Under the pieces are notes generated by a model, which worked only from the letters and a program-made list of their open reading frames with translations, had not been told where the DNA came from and searched no databases. A program made the translations under genes and the position numbers. This document shows positions 1-5,532 of a stretch of DNA of 5,532 nt, piece after piece (position 1 is the first letter of the stretch; every line of letters starts with the position of its first letter). The stretch comes from Armatimonadota bacterium. Lineage in GTDB: Bacteria > Armatimonadota > Fimbriimonadia > Fimbriimonadales > Fimbriimonadaceae. The stretch spans positions 1 through 5,532 of the forward strand of contig JAFAFM010000006.1 in assembly GCA_023423495.1 (NCBI GenBank). The letters are read 5' to 3'.

Positions 1-90
1 GTGCTGGTTGGCATCTATGTGCTGCTCATCCTCATTCGGTTCTACACGGGATACTTCAGCGGCATGTTGGCGGGTGCAGGGGGCGAGTAG
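1..90 (+). CDS. C-terminal end of an unidentified membrane protein (5' partial)
   Basis: The first 29 codons of the window are open in frame 1 and end at TAG (88-90). The peptide starts with a strongly hydrophobic run (VLVGIYVLLILI) followed by an Arg/aromatic stretch (RFYTGYFSG) and a small Gly/Ala-rich tail ending GAGGE, which looks like a last transmembrane helix and a short polar end. The first codon is GTG, but the open frame reaches the window edge, so the real start is probably outside. I do not recognise the family; 29 residues are too few to name it. It lies only 3 bases before the J-domain gene and in the same reading frame, so the two are probably cotranscribed. A chance open frame is possible, but the hydrophobic pattern and tight junction favour a real gene end. 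Confidence 0.55.
   Translation: MLVGIYVLLILIRFYTGYFSGMLAGAGGE
78..83 (+). promoter_or_regulatory. Possible Shine-Dalgarno site for the J-domain gene
   Basis: AGGGGG lies 10 bases before the GTG at 94, inside the last codons of the upstream reading frame. It supports the GTG start, which is also forced by the in-frame TAG at 88-90 and by the J domain beginning within a few residues. The other genes in the window have weak or no such site, so this is suggestive only. Confidence 0.4.
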
Positions 91-93
91 GCC

Positions 94-1215
94 GTGGCCA
101 ATCACTACGAGGTTCTGGGGCTGAAGCGGGGCTGCACGGCAGCGGAGATTCGTACGGCCTACCGAAAACTTGTTCTAGTCCACCACCCTGATCGATCCCA
201 AGATCCGAAGTCCAAAGAGATTTTTATCCGCGTCACGGCGGCCTATGAGGTGATCGGAAATGAAGTGGGGCGGAAGCAATATGAAGAAAAACTGGACGAA
301 GAGGATCGTCGCTGGGCGCAGGCCAGGGAAAATGCGCGGCGGTACGGATCCGGCCCAGTAACCTCAAAGCCTAAGCCCAATCCTGCGCCAAAACAAACCA
401 AGGGCGGCCGGCCGGCGACGCCAGCCGCGGTGGAGCTGAACCGACTGGTGCAATTGTATAGCCGGGGTCGAATTCAAGATGCGGAGGAGCTCGCGCGAAA
501 GCTCACGGAATCCTATCCCCAGGAAGCTGTGCCCTATGGCATTTTGGGGGATATTCTTCGCGCCAGGGGAAGCCTGGCCGAAGCGGCAAAAATGTATGCG
601 TTTGCGGCCCAGTTCGATCCTCGTAATCCACTCTATCACCGGCGTCATGCCGAACTATTGGACGCCACCCAAGTCACCGCAAGCACCATTCACATCGCCC
701 GTGATCGCGAAGCCAGGGCTGCGCCGTTATTCTTCGCGTTTACCGTCGCGGCCTTGGGCGGAATCTATTTGATTTTGAATCGCGACACTCCAATCGCATC
801 AAACCTTCCCATCATCTCTACGTTCACGCTTAGCTTGGTTGCCGTGCTCTTCCTATCGGGAGTTGCCACCGGAGCGTCTTTCTCTCTTGGCGGCTGGTTG
901 GACCGATACGACTCCATCGCAACGAACACCTTTGGACGTCGCTCACCAACCGCCACTCTTGGCATCGTCGCCCTAATCAACTTTTGGGCGGCAGTTGTTC
1001 TGTATTTGTTTATCGGCCTTGGACAGCGATACTTTAACTACTCGACCAGCCGGATCATTGGGGCAGTGACCTTTTTGACGCTCTTGTATGCCGGATGCGC
1101 GTTCGCCTCCTATGCCTTGGACGCTGGTCAGGTTCTTTTATGGGGAGGAAACATCATTTACCTGGGAACCGTCATCGGATGGCTCGTGGCGGACGCCTTT
1201 CGAAGCCCTGCCTGA
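94..1215 (+). CDS. J-domain protein with TPR region and about five membrane spans
   Basis: 373 residues, GTG start. Residues 4-66 are a J domain: HYEVLGL opens helix I, TAYRKLVLVHHPD carries the HPD motif (31-33) needed to stimulate the ATPase of DnaK/Hsp70, and the helix III-IV part ends near RKQYEEKL. A charged segment and a Pro/Lys-rich linker (about 70-110) follow, then a helical repeat region at about 112-190 (LYSRGRIQDAEELARKL, then LGDILRARGSLAEAAKMY) with TPR character. From about 209 to 368 there are roughly five hydrophobic spans (about 209-228, 238-266, 287-309, 320-342, 346-366). The Gly/Phe-rich region, zinc-finger repeats and C-terminal substrate domains of true DnaJ are absent, so this is a class C (type III) J-protein, not dnaJ. 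By inference it recruits DnaK to the membrane, with J and TPR parts in the cytoplasm; substrate unknown. It lies 3 bases after a membrane-protein tail and 23 bases before fabD. Domain calls are by eye. Confidence 0.9.
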   Translation: MANHYEVLGLKRGCTAAEIRTAYRKLVLVHHPDRSQDPKSKEIFIRVTAAYEVIGNEVGRKQYEEKLDEEDRRWAQARENARRYGSGPVTSKPKPNPAPKQTKGGRPATPAAVELNRLVQLYSRGRIQDAEELARKLTESYPQEAVPYGILGDILRARGSLAEAAKMYAFAAQFDPRNPLYHRRHAELLDATQVTASTIHIARDREARAAPLFFAFTVAALGGIYLILNRDTPIASNLPIISTFTLSLVAVLFLSGVATGASFSLGGWLDRYDSIATNTFGRRSPTATLGIVALINFWAAVVLYLFIGLGQRYFNYSTSRIIGAVTFLTLLYAGCAFASYALDAGQVLLWGGNIIYLGTVIGWLVADAFRSPA

Positions 1216-1238
1216 CCGAAACCCTTCATAATTCGGCA

Positions 1239-2171
1239 ATGATCGCCATTGTCTTCCCTGGCCAGGGCTCACAGAAGCCCGGTATGGGCAAAGAGCTATT
1301 CGACCTCCGTCCAGAAGCGGCCGCCATCTTTGACCGTGTCAATGCCGCCACCGGCCGAAACGTCACCGAGTTGTGCTTCGAAACAGATGAGGACACGCTG
1401 CGTGAGACGCAAAATGCTCAACTCGCCCTTTTCACCGTGGGAGTTGCTGCATGGAACTGCCTTCACGCGCACTTGCGAGGCATCACGGAAATCTCGGCCT
1501 TTGCCGGACATAGTGTTGGAGAATATGCGGCGCTCGTGGCTGCTGACGTGCTTTCTGTAGAAGATGGCGCACGTCTGGTGCAAAGGCGCGGGGAAATCAT
1601 GGCTCAAGCCGGAAAAGAAGAGCCTGGCACCATGGCGGCAGTTTTAGGTCTGGAGCGAAAGCAGATCGAGGACGCTTTGGCCGCCATCGACGGCACGGTG
1701 GTGGTCGCCAACGACAACTGCCCCGGTCAGCTTGTAATCAGTGGTGCGGTCTCAGCCGTGGAAAAGGCAGGCCAAGCACTCCAAGCGGCGGGAGCTAAGA
1801 GAGTCCTACCTCTCAATGTCAGCGGTGCCTTTCATAGCCCTCTAATGGAAACCTCGGCCACGGAAATGCGCAAGTCTCTGAACAACGCCCACTTTGCAGT
1901 TGGCTCGGGCCGAGTTTTCAGCAACGTCACCGCCCAGCCCGTGGTGATGACGGGAGTCTGGCCGGACCTCTTGGATAAGCAACTCAAGAGCCCGGTCCGC
2001 TGGACTGAATCTATCCAAAACATGCTGAACGAAGGAGTGAATACATTTATTGAGTGTGGCGTTGGAGATGTACTTAGCGGTCTGCTGAAGCGGATCGACC
2101 GTGAGGCGAAGCCTCTCAGAGTCAACGATCTGACTTCCCTGGAAGACACCGTCGCGGCGATTCGTTACTGA
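1239..2171 (+). CDS. fabD: Malonyl-CoA:acyl carrier protein transacylase
   Basis: Transfers malonyl from malonyl-CoA to acyl carrier protein in the cytoplasm, supplying the extender unit for type II fatty-acid synthesis. The 310 residues match the usual length (E. coli 309). Visible family motifs: FPGQGSQ at 6-12 (oxyanion-hole Gln9), the nucleophile elbow GHSVG at 90-94 with Ser92, QRRGEIM with Arg117 that binds the malonyl carboxylate, GAFHSPLM with catalytic His199, and KQLKSPVRW with Gln248. All expected catalytic residues are present. The frame is open upstream to an ATG at 1095, but that would add 48 Arg/Gly-rich residues overlapping the J-domain gene; ATG 1239 puts the FPGQGSQ motif at its normal distance from the N-terminus. 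No clear Shine-Dalgarno site precedes 1239. The gene stands apart from other fab genes in this window and shares its last base with the next gene (TGATG), suggesting translational coupling. Confidence 0.96.
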   Translation: MIAIVFPGQGSQKPGMGKELFDLRPEAAAIFDRVNAATGRNVTELCFETDEDTLRETQNAQLALFTVGVAAWNCLHAHLRGITEISAFAGHSVGEYAALVAADVLSVEDGARLVQRRGEIMAQAGKEEPGTMAAVLGLERKQIEDALAAIDGTVVVANDNCPGQLVISGAVSAVEKAGQALQAAGAKRVLPLNVSGAFHSPLMETSATEMRKSLNNAHFAVGSGRVFSNVTAQPVVMTGVWPDLLDKQLKSPVRWTESIQNMLNEGVNTFIECGVGDVLSGLLKRIDREAKPLRVNDLTSLEDTVAAIRY

Positions 2172-2776
2172 TGACGGCAGAAGAGTATCTGCAGATTCTC
2201 CGCGAAGATGTGCTCGCTGCGACCCCGCTTCTGCTCGGCTGGACTTTAAGTCGCGGTGACCTTAAGGCCCGAATCGTGGAGGTCGAAGCCTATCGCTCCG
2301 ACGAACCCGCGGCCCATAGCTATCGAAAAACAAAGATGAAGAATATGGCGATGTTTGGACCGCCCGGCCACGCCTACGTTTACTTCAGCTACGGCTGCCA
2401 CTGGATGTTAAATCTGGTGGCGCATGATGAAGGGAGCGCAGCCGCCATCCTGATCCGAGCCGCAGAGCCGATTTCGGGCCATGAGATCTTCAAAAGCCGC
2501 CGCCCAAAAGCCAAGCGAGATGAAGATTTGCTTCCTGGACCTGGGAAGTTGGCCGCGGCATTCCATATCACGGACCGGGACAACAGTTGCAACTTACTGA
2601 GCCCGGAGGACTCTGAAACTCAGCTTCAACTGACTCCAGGTGAGCAACCCCGAAACATTCTCCGTGGACCACGGGTAGGGATTGCACTCGGAAAAGCACA
2701 CGATTTTCAGTGGCGCTTTGTGGACGGCGACCAATTACGTTGGGTCAGCCGTCCGCACAATTTCGAAAGCCTCTAG
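2171..2776 (+). CDS. DNA-3-methyladenine glycosylase, AAG/MPG family
   Basis: Monofunctional base-excision-repair glycosylase that flips out and removes alkylated or deaminated purines such as 3-methyladenine and hypoxanthine. The 201 residues fit the bacterial members. Key residues by comparison with human AAG: EVEAY at 37-41 holds the water-activating Glu39 (human Glu125) and Tyr41 (Tyr127); AAHS gives His49 (His136); MFGPPGHAYVYFSYG gives the intercalating Tyr71 (Tyr159); MLNLV gives Asn81 (Asn169). Further family blocks are ILIRAAEP (93-100), GPGKL (123-127) and GPRVGI (166-171). It is an active-looking, full-length enzyme. The start ATG overlaps the fabD stop by one base, and no independent ribosome site is visible, so translation probably depends on fabD. 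The stop codon lies in a CTAG shared with the converging sdhA. This is the mammalian-type fold, unrelated to E. coli Tag or AlkA. Confidence 0.95.
   Translation: MTAEEYLQILREDVLAATPLLLGWTLSRGDLKARIVEVEAYRSDEPAAHSYRKTKMKNMAMFGPPGHAYVYFSYGCHWMLNLVAHDEGSAAAILIRAAEPISGHEIFKSRRPKAKRDEDLLPGPGKLAAAFHITDRDNSCNLLSPEDSETQLQLTPGEQPRNILRGPRVGIALGKAHDFQWRFVDGDQLRWVSRPHNFESL
2773..2776. other. CTAG tetranucleotide holding the stop codons of both converging genes
   Basis: The palindrome CTAG contains TAG on the + strand (2774-2776, end of the glycosylase gene) and TAG on the - strand (2775 down to 2773, end of sdhA). The two coding regions therefore overlap by four bases with no spacer. No GC-rich hairpin followed by a T run is visible on either side; the nearest inverted repeat (GAAGA-GCT-TCTTC, 2784-2796) is short and lacks a T tract. 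Confidence 0.95.
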
Positions 2777-4662
2777 TTCCCCTGAAGAGCTTCTTCGCCC
2801 AGGAGTTCCTTCACAACCTTGTTTTGGTTGATACGGTACTTGCGGGCGCGCGGAGCGATGTATCGACAATCGATCGGTTCGAAGTCGAAGGACGGGCCAC
2901 TTGGAGCGTAGGTCGCCAACGTGGTCTTTAGCCACTTCGCATCGTCCCGGTCTGGTGTATCCATCTTGAAATGAGCTCCGCGACTCTCGTCGCGGATGAT
3001 CGCTCCGCCAACAATGGCCTTGGACTGCTCGATCATGTTAATGACCGCCCGCGTGAACGGCACAGCCTGGTTGGTCCATCCACTGTCGTCCACCAAGTCG
3101 CACTGACGCGCTCGCTCGGCAAGTTCGTCGAGTTTGTCCTTGGCCCGGAACAAGTCTTTCTGCAGACGCCAAATTCCGCAGTTGTTCCACATTGTATCGG
3201 CCAGCTCGGCGTGCAGGCGATACGGGTTTTCTGAGCCATTGCTTCGGCGCAGGGAATCATATTCCGTTTGTCGTTGAGACCTGGCTTCCGCCAATGCACT
3301 TGTCGAAGTATCGACGCCGCCCGTTTCCCTCAGATACGCCTGAGCTCCTTGAGCCGCAATTTCGCCGCCAACCAAGCATGAGAGCAGAGCGTTCGCTCCC
3401 AAACGGTTGGCGCCGTGGTACTGGTAATCGCATTCGCCTGCGGCATACAAACCAGGAATGTTCGTCATCTGGTTGCGGGGTTCGTCTGGATTCCACGCTC
3501 CGTCGGCGTTGAGGTTGTAATCCACCCACAGGCCGCCCATGGTGTAATGCACGGCCGGATAGATGCGCATCGGCGTCTCGATCGGATCCTCGCGCATAAA
3601 CTTCTCGTATATTTCAAGAACGCCTTCTAGCTTGTCGTTGATGATTTCCCTGGTATGAGGTCCTCCACGGCTCTCATGCAGTTGCGTGATGTCCAAATAC
3701 ACTTGCTGCCTGCCGCCGACGCCCGCTCCCTTCTTACACACGCAGTAGATCGCAAAGCTGACCAAGTCACGGCTAAGCAAATTGCCATACACGGGATCGA
3801 GTTCTTCGCAGAAGTACCATCGATCCGTTTCTGGAATGTCTACCGGGCGGCGAGAATCCATGGGGTCTCGCGGAGTCCACAGACGTCCGCCTTCTCCACG
3901 GACGGATTCGGACATCAGGCGGCACTTGTCTTCGCCGGGAATGGCCGTAGGATGGATTTGCACCATCTCAGGGTTGCCGTAGGTCACGCCCTGTTGGTAG
4001 CAGATCGAAACTGCAGACCCGGTGTTGATGATGGAGTTCGTGGATTTTCCAAAGATCACACCATTGCCTCCTGCCGCGATAATAGCCGCACTGCAGGGGA
4101 AGGCTTCGATCTCCATCGTGCGAAGGTTTTGCGCGGTAATGCCCACGCATTTGCCATCGGCATCCTTTACGATGCCGAGAAACTCCCAACTCTCGTACTT
4201 CTCCACCAGATTAGAGGTCTCCCAGCGGCGCACCTGCTCATCCAATGCATAAAGCAGTTGTTGCCCGGTGGTCGCGCCAGCGTATGCCGTCCGGTGCTTC
4301 AACGTCCCGCCAAATCGCCGGAAGCTTAGGAGGCCCTCGTTCGTCCGGTTGAAAGGAACTCCCATCCGGTCCAATAGGTAAATGATCGCTGGCGCTCGTT
4401 CGGCCATTCGCATGACGGGTGGCTGGTGATTAAGGAAGTCGCCGCCAGTAATCGTGTCTTCGAAGTGGAGATAAGGGGAGTCGCCCTCTCCACGAAGATT
4501 CACGGCGCCATTAATGCCGCCCTGGGCACAGACGCTGTGAGATCGCTTGACTGGTACGAGTGAAAAAAGTTTTACTTTGTGACCGGCCTCAGCCAGTTTC
4601 ATAGTGGCCATGAGTCCGGCCAGCCCTCCCCCAACGACGACGACGGTTTTTTGAGCAGCCAT
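2773..4662 (-). CDS. sdhA: Succinate dehydrogenase/fumarate reductase flavoprotein subunit
   Basis: FAD-containing catalytic subunit of respiratory complex II, interconverting succinate and fumarate on the cytoplasmic face of the membrane. The 629 residues carry, in order: the dinucleotide-binding GGGLAG (11-16); RSHSVCAQGG with His42, the expected covalent FAD attachment site; a long block nearly identical to Bacillus SdhA (FRRFGGT, HRTAYAGATTGQQ, 114-135); HPTAIPG with His237; ESVRGEGG with catalytic Arg255; VHYTMGG with His372; and GANRLGAN with Arg420. All active-site residues are present. It is longer than the 586-residue B. subtilis protein because of insertions near 264-282 and 384-398. 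ATG 4662 is the only reasonable start: an in-frame TAA lies six codons upstream. AGGA sits only one base before the ATG, so its role in ribosome binding is doubtful. It follows a methyltransferase gene by 42 bases. No iron-sulfur (sdhB) or membrane-anchor (sdhC) gene is adjacent. Direction in vivo (succinate oxidation or fumarate reduction) cannot be read from sequence. Confidence 0.96.
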   Translation of the reverse strand: MAAQKTVVVVGGGLAGLMATMKLAEAGHKVKLFSLVPVKRSHSVCAQGGINGAVNLRGEGDSPYLHFEDTITGGDFLNHQPPVMRMAERAPAIIYLLDRMGVPFNRTNEGLLSFRRFGGTLKHRTAYAGATTGQQLLYALDEQVRRWETSNLVEKYESWEFLGIVKDADGKCVGITAQNLRTMEIEAFPCSAAIIAAGGNGVIFGKSTNSIINTGSAVSICYQQGVTYGNPEMVQIHPTAIPGEDKCRLMSESVRGEGGRLWTPRDPMDSRRPVDIPETDRWYFCEELDPVYGNLLSRDLVSFAIYCVCKKGAGVGGRQQVYLDITQLHESRGGPHTREIINDKLEGVLEIYEKFMREDPIETPMRIYPAVHYTMGGLWVDYNLNADGAWNPDEPRNQMTNIPGLYAAGECDYQYHGANRLGANALLSCLVGGEIAAQGAQAYLRETGGVDTSTSALAEARSQRQTEYDSLRRSNGSENPYRLHAELADTMWNNCGIWRLQKDLFRAKDKLDELAERARQCDLVDDSGWTNQAVPFTRAVINMIEQSKAIVGGAIIRDESRGAHFKMDTPDRDDAKWLKTTLATYAPSGPSFDFEPIDCRYIAPRARKYRINQNKVVKELLGEEALQGN

Positions 4663-4704
4663 TTCCTGGAGGCTAGTTTACCGAGGGAGGTTGCTGTGAC
4701 ACCG

Positions 4705-5409
4705 TTAGGCTGGCTTCGTCCCTATAAACAGGCCTCGATTCATGAGGCCAATTGGGTCATATTCCACGGTTAAGCCGGCGTCAACCATGGCTGCCCCATA
4801 TTCGTCGCGAGTGTAAAGCCCGGTCTCATGTCTTTCGGATGCGCGAATCGTCTCCTCGGCCGTCATGATCAAATACTCGAAGTCCAGCAGCGATAGATGG
4901 CCCTCCCGTGTTCCCCTCGATAGGCGAACTATTTTGCAATCCTCATCATCCACCGTCAGCATATGGAGATGATCAGAGATGAAATTCTCGGGGTAGAGCC
5001 AGGGCTCAATGACAAGGACACCGCCCGGCTGTAAGTGGTCGGCCATGTTTCTGATAGCCAATTTAAGATCGGCCTTAGTTGTCATGTATCCGATGGAGCT
5101 AAACAGGCAGGTGACAGCATCAAACTGCTGATCCAATTTGAAGGTGCGCATGTCGCCCTGCAGCAGTCTTGCGCTTGGCGCGGCAGATCTTGCTAACGCT
5201 AACAGATTGGCATCGAGGTCCAATCCCCAAACCTGATACCACTTAGCGAATTCCGCAAGATGCTTCCCTGTCCCGCACGCAACGTCGAGCAGCCGACCGC
5301 CATTTGTGGTCCTGTGCGACTCAATGGCTTCGTGAACTTGTGATGCCTCCTTCGAATAGTCTTTGAAGGAGTAGATCCGATCGTAAAACTTGGCTGATTC
5401 GGAAAACAT
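4705..5409 (-). CDS. Class I SAM-dependent methyltransferase, DesVI/TylM1-like
   Basis: 234 residues with a Rossmann methyltransferase fold: motif I LLDVACGTG (40-48) binds S-adenosylmethionine, the acidic residue Asp64 in GLDLD should contact its ribose, LLQGDMRTF (82-90) is the adenine-contact loop, CLFSSIGYM (101-109) is motif IV, and LQPGGVLVIEPW (126-137) is the post-motif strand. The whole layout, including the N-terminal KFYDRIY, the phrase EPWLYPENF (135-143) and the C-terminal NRGLFIG (224-230), resembles from memory the dTDP-3-amino-sugar N-methyltransferases DesVI and TylM1 (about 237 residues). Reaction and substrate here are inferred; a small-molecule or sugar amine is likeliest, but related uncharacterised methyltransferases are common. 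ATG 5409 is the only good start: TGA occurs in frame eight codons upstream. No Shine-Dalgarno site is evident. G+C over 4801-5160 is about 52% by hand count, slightly below sdhA. It is the upstream gene of a probable pair with sdhA. Confidence 0.88.
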   Translation of the reverse strand: MFSESAKFYDRIYSFKDYSKEASQVHEAIESHRTTNGGRLLDVACGTGKHLAEFAKWYQVWGLDLDANLLALARSAAPSARLLQGDMRTFKLDQQFDAVTCLFSSIGYMTTKADLKLAIRNMADHLQPGGVLVIEPWLYPENFISDHLHMLTVDDEDCKIVRLSRGTREGHLSLLDFEYLIMTAEETIRASERHETGLYTRDEYGAAMVDAGLTVEYDPIGLMNRGLFIGTKPA

Positions 5410-5532
5410 TGAAACCGGTATAACTCAATAGCAAGATACTTAATCTCTAACGCACCTTCATGAATGACAGCTTTGCGTTTAAAAAATCTTCCAAACTTCT
5501 TTGATAGGACTATCCAGGTGACTCCCGTAACC
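5410..5532 (-). promoter_or_regulatory. AT-rich region upstream of the methyltransferase, probable promoter region
   Basis: These 123 bases carry no recognised gene and are about 39% G+C by hand count, clearly below the coding regions, as expected for a promoter-bearing spacer. Read on the - strand toward the methyltransferase, there is an A/T run (GATTTTTTAAA, around 5480) and a TTATAC 10 bases before the start, but no pair of -35/-10 boxes with good spacing, so no specific promoter is called. A 5-base inverted repeat GATAG-GA-CTATC lies at 5503-5514. Two unproven open frames cross the region: one on the + strand from ATG 5464 to the window end, and one on the - strand that runs from the window edge into the methyltransferase in another frame. 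Confidence 0.3.

Noticed and set aside
1095..1238. N-terminal extension of fabD from ATG 1095
   Set aside because: The extra 48 residues overlap the J-domain gene in another frame, are Arg/Gly-rich and unlike any FabD; starting at 1239 gives the standard length and motif position.
1832..2149. - strand open frame of 105 codons opposite fabD
   Set aside because: It lies entirely within conserved fabD coding sequence and has no recognisable features or ribosome site.
2784..2796. Possible terminator hairpin near the convergent stops
   Set aside because: The stem GAAGA/TCTTC is only five pairs, AT-rich, inside sdhA coding sequence, and has no T tract.
3655..4329. Long + strand open frame of 224 codons opposite sdhA
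   Set aside because: It is fully antisense to a strongly conserved sdhA region and its translation shows no family features; it is a shadow of sdhA codon use.
5503..5514. Inverted repeat GATAG-GA-CTATC as an operator
   Set aside because: Five-base arms with a two-base centre occur often by chance and no matching regulator or second copy is visible.
1..5532. CRISPR array, tRNA/rRNA gene, insertion sequence, phage or attachment site
   Set aside because: Reading through the window I saw no spaced direct repeats, no transposase or integrase motifs and almost no non-coding space; nothing supports any of these.

Overview
The window is an ordinary-looking stretch of bacterial chromosome, densely packed and moderately GC-rich, with five complete genes and the tail of a sixth. 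Nothing in it marks a plasmid, phage, transposon or CRISPR locus. The flavoprotein is of the Bacillus subtilis SdhA type rather than the E. coli type, and the FabD and alkyladenine glycosylase are standard bacterial forms. This suggests a non-proteobacterial lineage; an Armatimonadota-like or similar deep-branching phylum is possible, but the sequence alone does not settle it.

Left block (+ strand, 1-2776): the hydrophobic C-terminal tail of an unidentified membrane protein (1-90) is followed after 3 bases by a J-domain/TPR/multi-membrane-span protein (94-1215). After 23 bases comes fabD, malonyl-CoA:ACP transacylase (1239-2171). It overlaps by one base (TGATG) a DNA-3-methyladenine glycosylase of the AAG/MPG family (2171-2776). 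The spacing fits one transcript, although the four functions (unknown membrane protein, co-chaperone-like protein, fatty-acid priming, base-excision repair) do not form one pathway.

Right block (- strand, 2773-5409): a class I SAM-dependent methyltransferase resembling the DesVI/TylM1 dTDP-aminosugar N-methyltransferases (5409 down to 4705) is followed after 42 bases by sdhA, the flavoprotein subunit of succinate dehydrogenase/fumarate reductase (4662 down to 2773). No sdhB or sdhC lies next to sdhA, because it runs directly into the converging glycosylase gene. The two converging genes end inside the same CTAG tetranucleotide at 2773-2776, so there is no intergenic terminator between the blocks.

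Right edge (5410-5532): 123 bases without a recognised gene, about 39% G+C by hand count, presumably the upstream region of the methyltransferase-sdhA pair.

I did not find a convincing undescribed system. The points most worth checking are the J-TPR-multispan architecture, the sdhA separated from its partner subunits and sitting behind a sugar-methyltransferase-like gene, and the shared-stop convergent junction.
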